A model generated the notes under the pieces. The model searched no databases and was not told where the DNA came from. It was given only the letters and a program-made list of their open reading frames with translations. DNA of 64,000 nt from Actinomucor elegans (Eukaryota; Mucoromycota; Mucoromycetes; Mucorales; Mucoraceae). A program made the translations under genes and the position numbers. Every line of letters starts with the position of its first letter. Positions within the stretch are counted from its first letter, which is position 1. This document shows, piece after piece, positions 23,160 to 34,951 of this stretch. The stretch is taken from NCBI GenBank assembly GCA_026027325.1, contig JAMSLZ010000017.1, positions 248,001 through 312,000 of the forward strand, in the 5' to 3' direction.

Positions 23160-24740
23160 AAATGACTTACGATCAATAGGCATTACAAAATTACGTTCTG
23201 GCGAAGACACATCTCCCCTAATTTATTTTGGCCTTCCATTGATATAACCCACCGACCAGAGTTCCAACTTTGCTACATCTCTATAGTCAGTAAGCTCATG
23301 GTAGCTACAGCATTTCGCTTAACCCGTCCACCGCCCTTGCTTGGTTGAACCACAGTCATTAATAGTTTACTTTTCTCTAAATGCTGGTATCCCTTTCGGG
23401 CTACGCCTTTCACTCAAGCCGATTTGCTCCAAATCAGGTCTATAGGCATGCAATTTGTAAACCTGAATGTTTTCCCAAAGCTAGCTTGGACTACCCGCTC
23501 TTTACCTTGTTCACAAAGTGACCTTCAAATCATTGATCCTGGCACTCAATAGTCAACCTTGTGCTTTTGTTGGGTACAACCGCTCCTAATAAACCATAGC
23601 TCAATCAACATAATACCCACTATCAGAAAAATAATACAAATCCATGTCTGTAACTACAATAAATGACCCAATTATGAAGTACCGCTCGTATTTCCAACTT
23701 GCCTCAATATAGCCTTCGCACGCCAACCGATCATCATCTTGGATCTTATATATTGACTATTTGATGCTTTTCCTCAAGAATACACCAATATCCCACTCAT
23801 AAAAGACATATGTTTACAACTGCCCTTGAAAATAAGTCGCGTCTCTCAATCAGATGAATACTAGTTGCCCAAAAAAGCTCCCCCATTACTTGTCTCCGAC
23901 TTCTTTGAACTGAAATGTACCGCCCTTCTTATTCACCTGAAAAAAAGAGCTGGACAGTTCATCTTCTTAAAAACGTATATATTCCAGCATTCAACGTGCG
24001 GTGGACAAGAAACAACTGCTACCCCCTTCCCTTTTAGCTGCTCGCTTTGATATTCAATACGATCCATATCAATCCCACATTCCTTCAGTCAGCACTTCTA
24101 CTGGTTGCTTACATTTGCTTTTTCGATTCAATCAACTTCGGTGACAATGTCAGGTACCTTGATGCCAAAGCATATCGGACAGCTCGATCACAATCCATAT
24201 CAGCACCAACATGCTTAACCAAGATACCCGATATACGGTGGCGCTGGTTCTGGTTACTGATAATAACTGTTTCTCTTCGCAATACAGTACACCGCCTTAT
24301 TCTTGGCAAAATTCCAAATAGACAACTATATTTTATCCGTGAACAATTTATCTCTTCATCTAAGTGCCTTTTCTGTCTCAACCGTAACGATGATACCAAC
24401 TGCCTGTTCTTTTTTTCTGTCCTAGCAAAGCCAACACATAGAAAGAAGTCATTTGAAATTCCTGTGGCCCATTGTTACCATCCCAGGTTTTATCAACTCA
24501 ATTACTACTCTCGTCTTCTACAATATCCGATCTCGTCAGAAGCCTAATATGCCTGCTCACTTCATCATCTTCATCACGCTAGCTCAAATATGGAAGGCCC
24601 ACTTCCGATACATTTTTCGATGAGGAACCCTTCAACACTCTGCCTATTTTAACAGCCATCCGTAAAGACATCAAAAGACACCGAAAAGAAACCCAAGTAC
24701 ATATTCGACAATAATTCCTACCTTCTCTTTTAGTTTAGTA
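23160..24740 (+). pseudogene. LINE ORF2 C-terminal relic
   Basis: After PLIYFGLPLI the text decays through many stops, but the last part is readable: IRWRWFWLL, LRNTVHRLILGKIPNRQLYF and SSKCLFCLNRNDDTNCLFFF. This is the zinc-binding tail typical of LINE ORF2 (CxxC, then E/D..HLFF; here the histidine is cysteine). IWKAHFRYIFR at about 24585 is probably the very end. Confidence 0.75.
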
Positions 24741-25099
24741 TTTCCTCTAACATAGCTTTTTCCTTTCATGTTACAAGTGCGGCCGCTTCTTGTTTCCTTA
24801 TCGAAACTCCCCACGGCGTACTATATTGAATGTGGGATCTCGATTGCTCTGGGTTAAATGTCGCATCTAATGAGTAATACAAATAAAGAATGAGCTGCTC
24901 CATCTACTGAAACCTCAAATCGACGTCATTTCTTTGTTGTAATTAGGTTATCTTATTAAACGATATCTATTACAAGCTCAAGGTTGTTTCTCCATCCAAA
25001 TAAAGAATTACCAATCGATCAAGCTGTTTAAACCTGAAAATATCTTGTGGACGGTTTTCCGTTCTTGTTAATTCTATATGCTGCTCCCTGTCATAATCT
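24741..25099. other. spacer between LINE and F-box relic
   Basis: No gene is seen in this ~360-base stretch. It contains a NotI-type GCGGCCGC site at about 24780 and one dispersed repeat copy in minus orientation. Confidence 0.5.
24848..24905 (-). repeat. dispersed repeat family, copy
   Basis: The reverse complement reads AGCTCATTCTTTATTTG, then CTCATTAGATGCGACATTTA, followed by ACCC. It fits the family pattern described at 5436-5490. Confidence 0.55.
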
Positions 25100-26623
25100 A
25101 TGTCAAAAAGTTTTTTTTATTTTATCAGTGGTAATTTTGATGGTTGTTACTTTTTGTGCTAGTTGAAAATGGTTCAAATCCAAATCCAATTGTTGCAAAT
25201 CGATCAATGTGTTTGCTAGGCCCAGTGCCTGTGTTTAAAGTTAAATGACGTAAATTAACGCAAGTGACTGAGATTGTCTCAAGAAAGCATGGCATTAAGT
25301 CGTAATTGTCAAAAGACAATGTACGTAATATTGTATTAATGTCGGGTGGCAATGCATTTACACAATTGCCTTGAATTATTCTTAGAGGATGCTGCTTGAA
25401 TAGAGCATAAAGGAACAGACCACATCTGTCTGCATCAGTGCAACAGATCTCAAGTGAGTGTACATAGGGTGAAATGTTTTGATATATGCGTTGTGGACAT
25501 CTGGATTATTGGATTCCACCTCTGGGAGATAAATAGCCACCTGGCGGTGTTTATCAATAGGAGTATTGTAAAACAAACGATCTAGGTAGTGTGCACCAAC
25601 TACATAGCTGTTACTGCCATCTATACTTAAATAAGTGCGCTTTCATAAAGTACAAGGTTGAAAACAGAGCTGCAAGGATGGTAAGGCAATAGTATAGTCC
25701 ATGCCAAACCCACCTCCTTGGACGGTGAGCGAAGAAGAAGGCGATGCATCTATGGAATCAAACAAGTACTCAAGTTCTTTCAATTGGTGTTGCGAACATT
25801 GGGTTGTAGGAAACTCTTTGGTTTCAAGTCGCCCTAGGCAGTTAAACTGGCGCAAAAAGGGCATCAGAATGTTCATATCAAGTACTAGATGTTCAGAGCG
25901 ATATACAAGTGCTTCAAATTAGGATACAGTCTGCTTGTGGCACCATCTTGATTTTGTAAATGATCCTCCTCCCAATAATACATACTTCACGCTGACAGAG
26001 TTTCCAAATGGCGGCATATATTCAAAATGTGTTGCAAGCCTTATATCGTTTGCATTGGCATGTCTCCTAAAAATAACTTTTGCAGACAAGATATGTTCTC
26101 CAACTCTTTGAAATCTGTTCCTCCAAACGTTTTTTCGAAATTGTCCATAACATACTCTTTTAGTGTTTGATTGTAACGTCGAGTACATGGGTTGTATTCA
26201 GATCTGTGAATGAAAAGAAATACAACAGGTCTTTTGAGAGGTATAGACAGAAGCTCCAAGACTTCAATAATACTGTATTTCAATTGCTCTACAGAACTGA
26301 CTAGTGTTTCAGCATGAGGACACAGTACTACCAATCGACTGAACTGTTACTCAAAAGTAGGTTGGTTTTCCTGAACAAGATACTCGTCAAAACTAAGGTG
26401 GTTTTCTGTACAAATAAGTTAAATTGGTCCAAAGCCGATTACGTGCAGTCAATAAATCTATTCATGGAGGAAGCATTGGGAAGTTTAATGTATTTATAAA
26501 AGCAATGTTTAGCAGGCACATGCTAGTTGTAATAAACAGAAAGACAAGATTGTATGTCATATTTTGTATGTAATCAAAGATTCGCTCCGAGATTTCTTGT
26601 GGCAATTGCACTTGATTGGACAT
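25100..26623 (-). pseudogene. F-box/LRR-type protein pseudogene
   Basis: A minus-strand ATG at 26623 starts MSNQVQLPQEISERIFDYIQ, a normal F-box opening (LPxEIxxxIFxYI). From there the gene continues only in pieces across three frames: VVFLFIHRSEYNPC, FGGTDFKELENISCLQKLFL, SQHQLKELEYLFDSI and ISVTCVNLRHLTLNTGTGPS. Leucine-rich spacing in the later part fits an F-box/LRR protein, which would act as the substrate-binding part of an SCF ubiquitin ligase. Several stops and frameshifts are present. A second C-terminal scrap of a similar protein lies at 33123-33500. Confidence 0.75.
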
Positions 26624-26833
26624 TTCAGTATTAGAAAGAATCTCGACATCAGCATCTAAAGTATTTCATTGTTAGAATATACGTAAAGGCCACATTTGAT
26701 CATCCATGACTTATCAAGACATAGCACAGAATACAAAAATGGCTGAGCTAAATAGATGGTATCACTCAATCAAGTAGATAAGATGCATAAGATTAATTTC
26801 GTGTTTTATTCGTTTTGCCAAGTGTATTATTGA

Positions 26834-26930
26834 TTAATTATAACCACCCAAAAAAGGTGCTACTTCTACAATGCTCCAAGTTTCATTCTGGGATACGGGT
26901 TGCTGCATTGCTTGCTGTTGCTGCTGTTGT

Positions 26931-26965
<35 letters not shown>

Positions 26966-28444
26966 TTGTTGCTGTTGTTGTATATTCATAAAATAATCAT
27001 CATCCTCGCTGCCAACATAGACCTCGTCATCGTCTTCTTGCAATATTCGATTACTATTTGATTTCATTGATTTCACTTTAAAATATTCATCGTGCAATTC
27101 ATTATTGGTATCATTGTTATGATCTAGGTCTCTACTACATCGATATCGAAGACTAGTAGCGCGTAATACTTGTTGAAATCCAATTGGAAAACTCAAGTCG
27201 CGCAATCCTTGATAATATAATGCATGAGATTGGCTAATCATAACGATCAGTCATATTGAAACATGTCAAACTGTACCCGAACTTACATTCCTAAACCGGG
27301 CGCGCTGCAACAAGCCATTAAGCTTTGTAATGTATTTGCTACTTGACTGACAGGGATTTTAACGCCTTGCGTATGACAAAGGTAAGCAAGGTTATAGTTT
27401 AGCATGGCCATTCCATGAATGAACTTTTCAAAGTTTTTATCATCATCTTCCAAAAATAAAGGGTATTTTCTATAACAAACATTAGATGGTGTTACATAAT
27501 AGGGTCGATATCTACCTGCTATAGCTAAAGAACGGTGTATTGGATAATATGATTCGAACATACGGTCGAACACCCTTAAAGAAGATCACAAATGGTAGCT
27601 TGATACCAAGATAGCGGACAATTAATCCTAGCATATGAATCACCAGGCCTATGGGAGCATTCAACTCTTCCTTAGGGTACTCTATACATTTGTTACTTAG
27701 TTCGATGCCTAACCCTTTCCATGTTACTTACTTGCTACATCGATTAAGCGAGTAGGCAAAGTAACCCCACATATATACAAATCCTCTTTTCCTTCTATTG
27801 GTAATTGACTAAAAGGCAAATCATTTACAGTAGCAGCCGCAGTTGGCTGTAAAGGTTCTTCAATGACACCAGGCTTCAATTCGAATAGTGAAAAGACTTC
27901 TTTAACCAAGATACGTCTTGTTCCAACCGTCATTTTATGTGTACGTTGCCAAGCTTTCAATGCACTATTGACGTCTGCTTGCTGTAGCTGATAAAGGGAT
28001 TGCCGCTTTTGGCTCTCTTGTAGTATACGCTTCTTTTCTTTTAATTGCTTTTCAAGTTCTATTATTTTTTGCTTCTCTATATATAAATGTAAATAAGCAC
28101 GCTCGTAATTTGAGGCTGCTATTCCAACATACTTTTATTACATTCATTGGTAACGGTTATTTGATTTTCTCGCAGACGCGCTAGCCTCGTTCCTCTTCTG
28201 TTCTTTTCAGCAACAAGTTGCTGTATCACGGTTGCTTTTTCAAGAAATTGACTTGCTTCAGATACTGCCGTATCTTTTTCTGAAACTATAGTGTTGAATT
28301 CCGTAGTATGTTCGTGTAATCTATAAAGTAAAGTAAGGATCGCAAGTGACCTAGTATACATTTCTTCCTTTTACCTTACTTTTCTTTAATGCATTCCACG
28401 CAATAGAACTTGCGATGGCTTGTTTGGCAATATGTACAATTCAT
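26834..28444 (-). CDS. ATG14: Atg14-type autophagy PI3-kinase subunit
   Basis: Six exons on the minus strand (28444-28380, 28320-28133, 28076-27732, 27681-27516, 27469-27287, 27233-26834) give 448 residues. The N-terminus has the paired cysteine motif of Atg14 (C3xxC6, C15xxC18). A long coiled coil follows (about residues 25-135), then the Atg14/Vps38-UVRAG type domain (TRRILVKEVFSLFEL, LPTRLIDVAKYPKEE, GLVIHMLGLIVRYLGIKLPF, YPLFLEDDDKNFEKFIHGMA). The C-terminus has an acidic patch and a run of about 22 glutamines, ending near WSIVEVAPFL. Atg14 directs the Vps34 lipid kinase complex I to autophagosome formation sites. The CxxC...CxxC start argues for Atg14 rather than Vps38/UVRAG. The polyQ tract is unusual and probably length-variable. 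Confidence 0.85.
26911..26983 (-). repeat. CAG/CAA polyglutamine tract
   Basis: Mixed CAA/CAG codons in the ATG14-type gene give about 22 consecutive glutamines. The mixture of codons lowers slippage but the tract is still likely to vary between strains. Confidence 0.9.
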
Positions 28445-29415
28445 TTTTAAAGAAGAAAGAAAAACTAAGGATAAAACGTTCTTGTGGGATACTTTTATGC
28501 CTGCCCATAAAGTGGGGTTTTAATTTCATTAAGCAGATGATCACATCAGGATTGGACCTGATCTTTGAATAATAAAGAAGCGCACAAAAAAAGCTGAATT
28601 ATGCGTCGAATAGTCAGAAGAATATGTTGTATTTCTTTTGAAACCATAGAGCTTCCCTTGATAAGGCGTTAATATATGTAATACTTTGTTTTACGCGTTT
28701 TTATATACACAAATATATATATATAGTTCTGTTATGAATAACGTCTCTAAAATTGGCATTTACACTATATATAATATTCATAGTTACGCATAGCTGCTAA
28801 GTTGGGTTCTGTATTCCCATTGGCTATCTGCGGCTTACATTAGAAGCGCCACTTAGGGTACGATGGGCAGCATTAAATAATTTTGGGAAGAATTGAATTA
28901 TTTATATATTTTATGTATTTTCAAAATGAGGTTTTCATGCTTTACAAAATATCAATGACCAACATTTTGAACCGAATTTTTTTTTTTTTTTTTTCAAAGA
29001 TTGACCAATTTTTAAAAATTTGGTACTACTTGATCGGTTCCAGCTCAAGGTTGTATTTGATGATTAATAGTGCAAGTTTAAAATAAACAGTTACATCCAT
29101 GGACTATTGTTCAATTGGATTCCAAAGAACTTTTAATATTTCAAGACTGTGCTGTGAAATGCGAGCCTTTTATATAAACTAGATCTAATGATCGATAAAT
29201 CCATCAATTCCGATCAATGGTTGATTATAGATTACAATAAACGCATTCCATTTCTTAATGATTGACAGTAGATTCCGTGTATTTCTGTATCAGAATCCTC
29301 GATCAAATATCGTGATTAAACCGTCAACAATAAAAGCATGGATGAGACCAAAATGTAGAGAGAAAGTCAAATTTTATAGATATATCGATATTACTAAATA
29401 AAAGGAAAAAAGAGT
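28445..29415. other. intergenic: ATG14 promoter side and TBL1-type 3' side
   Basis: About 970 bases without a gene. The part next to 28445 is the ATG14 upstream region. The part next to 29415 is the 3' flank of the WD40 gene. A T run of ~17 lies at 28979-28995. A block at about 29180-29330 (TCTAATGATCGATAAATCCA, then AATGGTTGATTATAG) loosely resembles repeat-rich DNA elsewhere in the window. Nothing else is recognised. Confidence 0.45.
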
Positions 29416-31379
29416 TCAAGATTTCATACGGTTTAGAATGACTACTTGTCTATTTGAAGTACAAGCGGCAAGTTTATCACCATTCTTGTTAAAATGAACT
29501 TCAAATATACCACCGTTTGCCTTGAAAGTCTTTCTTAATGTGCCATCCTACAAGTAAAAGGTGAATAATTGACCATTATATATATATACCGCAATTACCT
29601 TAGCATCCCAAACATTCAACACTTCATCGAAACTACCAGAGGCCAATAAACGAGCATCAGGACTGAATGAAATAGAGTAAACGGCTTCGCTATGATTTGA
29701 AAGTACATGAAGGCAAGTGCCCTTGAGTGCATCCCAGATGCGTACTGTTGCATCAAAACTTGCTGTTGCTAATATTCTTGGAGCATTACTTGATGAATCT
29801 CTTTGTGAATAAGGTGCCCACTGTAATGTATATATTTGAAGATTATGTCCTTTAATCTCTTGCACTGGTTCATCTGAACTGAGGCTCCAAATTTTGGTTG
29901 TCATATCATCTGAACAAGAAGCTAGATACTGTCCTGTAGGATCCCAGCGTACTGCATTGACTTCATCTTCATGTCCGACCCATTTCTTTATAGGTTTACT
30001 GTTGCCCACTCTACACACATGAATTGATTTATCTGAGGAACAAGATGCAAATGTAGTATTGTCCATCCAATCCACGTCCAAAATAGCCACTATAAGTGTA
30101 GTTTAGAACAGGTATACTTTTTTTTTATCAATCAAACTTACAAGTATGAAGTTCAAACTGCTGTTTCATTTCTCCAGTTTCTGGATCCCATACAATGGTT
30201 GTTGTATCTGCACTGCCGCTCAATACAAGATCACCTTTCATATTCCATTTTAAAGAAAAGATGGGTCCTTTATGGTGTGTCATGACAAACCGTAATTGGC
30301 CATTCTGTGTCCATATACGTGCTTGACCATCATAAGAGCCTGTAACTAATAAGCTTCCCGAAGGCTTATTATCTTATTAGTACCCTTTTGAAAGTCATTC
30401 TAATCTAACAGGGCTTACATTCCAGTCCAGAGTTGTGACGTCCTTGTTATCATTTAGGTTGGGCAAATGATTCAAGACTATGGGTTCTGCCGTATCTGCT
30501 TTGTTATCGGGTACTTGCCATAATCTTGCTGTAGCATCGCCAGATCTATGAAATGCAATACGTCAATTACAAGTTCACCGTGCTTTGCAACAGCCGACTT
30601 TACCCTGAGGCCAATAGTGAAGTAACAACGGGATTCCAAGCACAAGAGAATACTTCACTCTGATGACCTTGGAGTACAATAACATCCTCTTCTTTTATTT
30701 CAGTGCCTTTTTTTGAAGGCGGCGGTTGTTCTGTTGGAGCTTCAGTCATTTCTTGGTCGTCTTTCAAGGATCCATTGGTCGCCACTTTTGTTGCAAGTCT
30801 ATTTGGCTGTTCGTTTGTAACTGCTTCTTCTTTGACGCGACTATCGACTTCTTCCTCTCTTCTAACTCTCTTTTCTCGGTCTTTTTGCTTCTTTTTTTCT
30901 TCACGAGGTCTCTTTGTAGTTGATGCTGTAACAGTACTCGAAGCAGTAGGTGGTTTGATGGAAGAGACTGGTTCACTGTTAAAAGTGTTTCCTGTTAATT
31001 CGCAATGATGAGGTTCTAATAACGAAAAAGGTACGCTACACTCCATTAGCTCGCCTTCCTATTATTTTATCAGTTTTCGTTAACAAGGTTCAAGACAAAG
31101 ATTCTAATTTGATCGAACCTCGCTCATATGCGCTTCTATTTCCATAAATTGTAGGCCTTTATGAATGATATTGATAAGTGCTCCTGGTTGTATTTGCGCA
31201 TCGCGATAAGTTGATTTCTCGACTTGACTTTCATATTGAAATGCAAATGAAGTGTGACGAAATCCTAACAGATAATGTTTAGAAAAGTTTAATCGAGACT
31301 ACAGTCTAGTGTAATTTTTACCAGATTCTTGTAAATATTTATATACAATAATGTTGATTTCTTCGCTTGTTAACACCAT
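29416..31379 (-). CDS. TBL1/TBL1XR1-type LisH-WD40 corepressor protein
   Basis: Seven exons (31379-31322, 31264-31119, 31058-30604, 30545-30419, 30364-30142, 30089-29599, 29547-29416) give 543 residues. The N-terminus is a LisH motif ([20 protein letters not shown]) followed by the F-box-like part ([28 protein letters not shown]). Then come a charged Lys/Glu-rich linker (about residues 100-190) and WD40 repeats: [92 protein letters not shown] and [18 protein letters not shown]. Family members (human TBL1X/TBL1XR1, yeast Sif2) are parts of histone-deacetylase complexes (NCoR/SMRT; Set3C). All introns are 51-60 nt and all junctions keep frame. The assignment is strong. The complex in this fungus is inferred. 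Confidence 0.93.
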
Positions 31380-33122
31380 TGCGCGTTAATTGGTAATGAA
31401 CAAGAGAAAAAAAAAAAAATGGTAAACAGTGCTAGGAAATTCTTTTTTTCGTTTTACCCGAAACCTCACTCACCAACAACTTGGCCAATTAAAACTGATC
31501 ATTGAAAATGGTTTAAATAGTGAATCCTGTCATACAAGGCCAAGTTAATTAAGCGCGTTCTACGTGAAATAAACCTACCAATTTTCCATAACCCTTTGGG
31601 ATATAGTACAGAGTATAACAAGGTTGCTGCAATCATTTTTATGTATTTTTTCTAAAAAAAAAATCTGTATAATAATATCTAATCTGCAACATTTACAGTA
31701 AGCTTTCAATTTAATGGTAAAGTATCCCAGTAAATCAAATGTTCAGATATGCTATATTTACACAATATATACTGTATGTAATTCCAAAGCAAATAATTTT
31801 AGGGAAATTGAAAGAAAGGTAATATGTTCAGGATGATCTCAGTACGTCTCGAGAAGGTGCGTATGAATAGAATCATTTTTTGAGTGAGAATGAGTTTAAT
31901 TTACACCAAACAAAATAATCATTGTACATGCTAGGCTTGTATAATTCCCGTAGCATTTTAGAATCTTTCAAAGTGCTTCCTTGGCGAATTTAAGCAAGTA
32001 TAATAGCACACTATAACATTGGATAAAACAGATGATTATGCGATACTAGTAATCGGGTTATATTAATACATTGACAAGAGTACTTAATGAAAAATAAGAT
32101 AGACTTGCAACAAAACCAGGATAGACAGGCTATTAAACACCATTCGTTTCCGTTATTGCTCTAGTTTTATTTAGTATCAAGACGTGGTATTATCACTCGA
32201 CTGTACCTCGATTGATTGGAATAATGTCACAACTTGGTGTCATGTCTGATGCAGTACATATAAATGCTAAATTAACCTAACCGAAAAAAGATCACAATGA
32301 AATCGCTGTGTAACTTTGATTCAATTGGATAACGAAGCACTAAACAAATCTTGATGGAGAAATAAACTGCTATAGACAATGATACTGATAGAAATTATGA
32401 TGAATGATCGCATAAAGAGCTAACTTTTTTTGTAATAAAAAATATACAGGATGATTGAAAGCTTTAACAAGAAAGTTGGCCTGTGAAAGTAAACAAGCTG
32501 GCATATACATGTTAAAATTGCGAATCATCTCCTGCTATTCAGGATGGCGGTAAAATCGAGAAAGATTACAATGAGGCCCAGGGTATAGCAGGTCTTTGCT
32601 TGAACAAAGGCCAAGTCTAGTAAATATGCTACATCGGTAAAATTTTTCAATGCTTGTCCATAGGAATATTAGCAGTAGTTAGATCATAGTACATAGGCAC
32701 ATTCGTAGATACACTTTGCGTTGAAACAAAAACAGGTAGGCAATAACTGCATTTCCCCATTGACGTTCATCGAAAACTGAAGTCTTTGTGTTGACTCACG
32801 GATAAAAGATCATTTAAAATTGAGAGGTCATTGGAAACCTAATATGCATAATAGGTATTCATCACCAACGAGTACAACACGTCACAGACTTGTGTGTTCC
32901 GCTATGAAAAGAGGCGTTATCCGATTGCCGTCAACAACGGCAAGATAAAACTGACGCGAATTGCGTTCTTGTGTCAAAATCAACAATGCCCGTCTGTTCT
33001 GCATCTACTATTTTCAATTTGGGCCATAAAGATAGAATACTTCTTCAGTATCCTCATACAGTATACAGTTCACTTGCTTGACTTTATAGGATAACTTATT
33101 CTATCATTCTTTCTGGAATGAG
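31380..33122. other. gene-free stretch
   Basis: About 1.7 kb with no supportable gene. The part just right of 31380 is the upstream region of the TBL1-type gene. The rest is AT-rich. One open frame at 32894-33094 has no motif. Confidence 0.5.
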
Positions 33123-33500
33123 TCATTGCAATTGCTGCACTCTTACGTGTTGGCTCATGTGTCTTGGATTAAATCCATACCATAATGTACTAGGAGTCAT
33201 TATCAGTAAAGTGTTCGTATTGGTATCTAGTTTTTGAGAACTGTGACACAAATATTCCGGTCCTGTACCCTCAAACCAACATTGATTAATATCGATCAAC
33301 TTGAGATTGCATTCCAACTCTCCAGCTTTTACATACTTTTTGGGGCATTAAGCACCTAAATGAAAGCTTTGGTTTGAAGTCCTGGCTTATTAATTTTCTA
33401 TGTTCTCTATTTTCTTTATATTCCAATAAAGAGTTCCCAAGACACTCATTTGCCTTGCATCTGTATCTATCACTCTTTGGAAATTCTAAAGCTAGCATTG
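33123..33500 (-). pseudogene. F-box/LRR protein C-terminal scrap
   Basis: Minus-strand frames read LKLIDINQCWFEGTGPEYLC, TNTLLIMTPSTLWYGF and MSQHVRVQQLQ before a stop. An upstream part lies in a shifted frame. The LKLIDINQCWFEG pattern resembles the leucine-rich end of fungal F-box proteins like that at 25100-26623. No complete gene is present. The call rests on pattern similarity only. Confidence 0.4.
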
Positions 33501-33587
33501 GAATTTAAATAGCTTAGATGCTCCTTATTCCACCAATTCCACCATGCAACGATGTGTGACTGACATACTACACTTCTCTTACTAAAC

Positions 33588-33613
33588 TTTTTTTTTTTTT
33601 TTTTTTTTTTTTT
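33588..33613. repeat. poly-T tract
   Basis: A run of 26 T in an otherwise featureless spacer beside the F-box scrap. Confidence 0.85.
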
Positions 33614-33822
33614 ACATCCTCAAGCATATACTGGTAATCCTTTTCACGAAGGATAATAAAATAAGCGGAAAACCCAATCATATTACGTGAAAGGAGCTTT
33701 CAGTTTTTGCTAGTAATGTGTGCAAAGCTTTTCAACGCTACATACAACTCTTACAGTTACATCTGATAATTTCCAACGCATAATGGTATACTCACGTTTC
33801 CCACTGATGTATATATATTTAT

Positions 33823-34951
33823 TTATTTCGATGTTTTCAACTCATGTTCGTAGATTTTGTCCAGATGTTTGGATTGAAGCAGTTGTATATCTTCGTGGAC
33901 TATGATTAATAGAAATCACATTAGCTATAGACAGCTAAATGGCTTTCAACCTTGCCTACCTTTATCTGCAAATGTGACATCAGGATCGGCTTGTACCCAT
34001 ATGTTCTCCAAAAATGTCAGTAGTGATCCAGTTAGAAGAACTGCTTCTTCTAAAGGCAGTTGGTCGATATAATTGAAATCAAGTTCAAAAGGATTATCCG
34101 GTTTCATAGTCATGTACAAGATTTCAGTTACGATCTCCCATAATGAAACGTCTGTAGAAGATATTAAGTATCACCGATTTTACCACAAAAAATAAAACTC
34201 ACTATTCGTTTTCCATTGCGTGGTTTTCTTTAATTGTAAAGGATTATCGTCTTCTTTCTCGGCTTGAGTTCGCATAAGCTGTTCTTGATGTGATCTCAGC
34301 TAATAGTAAACCGTCAATAATTATTAAAATTATGATGGATTGAATCTACTCTACCCAGACATACGGACATCTGTACTTTGCATAGCCTGCAACCAAGAAT
34401 ATAATTCGATCTTTTTCCTACTAGAAAAGTCAGATAAGATGCTTGACTCTAGAAATTACATATACCTGTCGGAGGTCTGCATCCATCGGACTAGTTAATT
34501 CAGGAACATGCCACTGACTGGTTTTGTTTCTAAATAACAGGTTTCAGTTTCTATTACAGTTAATTCTATCCGACGCACATGCCCTACTTGCTATATCGAC
34601 TTTCCAAAATCGGCTGTGGCATCAAAGTCGAAATCTTGGGTATAAATGTATTGGAATAGACACACAATACTAATTCCTCTCTACCGCGTACAAATGTCTC
34701 AAAATGTCGGAATCCCTAATTACCTTACCGAAAAAAAACAAAAAGCATCAAGCATGGTCTTCATGAAATAAAGCATTTGTCTTACCCGTAAACTGCCTAA
34801 TGCTAAACATTCTTGAAGAAAAGCAGTTAATCGCGTAGAATCCTTCAGGAGCTCTTTCTATCAACATAACAGAGAAGGATTAGCCTCACATGCTTCAGTT
34901 TAAGGGGGAAAGGAAGTTTTGCTAAACTACATTTGGATCTGGACCCAACAT
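33823..34951 (-). CDS. unrecognised multi-exon gene
   Basis: No single frame is longer than ~70 codons, but splice signals join a consistent minus-strand reading from an ATG at 34951. The proposed exons are 34951-34931, 34857-34786, 34723-34671, 34613 to about 34575, one encoding NKTSQWHVPELTSPMDADLR, one encoding IELYSWLQAMQSTDVRM, 34294-34203, 34151-33960 and 33899-33823. Readable text includes KELLKDSTRLTAFLQECLAL, DSDILRHLYAVERN, VSLWEIVTEILYMTMKPDNP and LPLEEAVLLTGSLLTFLEN. It ends HLDKIYEHELKTSK. Introns are about 52-73 nt with usual signals, except the one after the ~34575 exon, which needs a weak donor (GTCGGA). The protein would be about 200 residues, soluble and helical. I do not recognise the family. 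The acidic, hydrophobic C-terminal helices look selected, not random. An upstream exon could be missing. Confidence 0.5.

Larger units (their letters stand above)
18590..24740 (+). mobile_element. degenerate LINE-type non-LTR retrotransposon
   Basis: The pieces lie in the expected order on the plus strand. First is an ORF1-like region with a damaged CCHC knuckle (18900-19580). Next is the start of an endonuclease ORF2 (ITTLNCRGLKK near 19970), then the linker before the reverse transcriptase (YWREKGEKSPGQLK near 20975). Reverse transcriptase blocks follow (21515-22350), then a downstream segment (PLIYFGLPLI near 23210) and a C-terminal zinc-binding tail (24220-24440). Stops and frameshifts interrupt all parts, the region between the endonuclease start and the linker is largely decayed, and a ~780-bp foreign block sits at about 22360-23150. 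Mucorales genomes carry such elements. This copy cannot be active. Confidence 0.88.

Noticed and set aside
34356..34600. Apparent frameshifts in the 33.8-35.0 kb gene suggesting a pseudogene
   Set aside because: Using the AG at GGAAAAAG and the AG at CTGAG as acceptors restores the frame with normal intron lengths, so damage is not needed to explain it. One weak donor remains.
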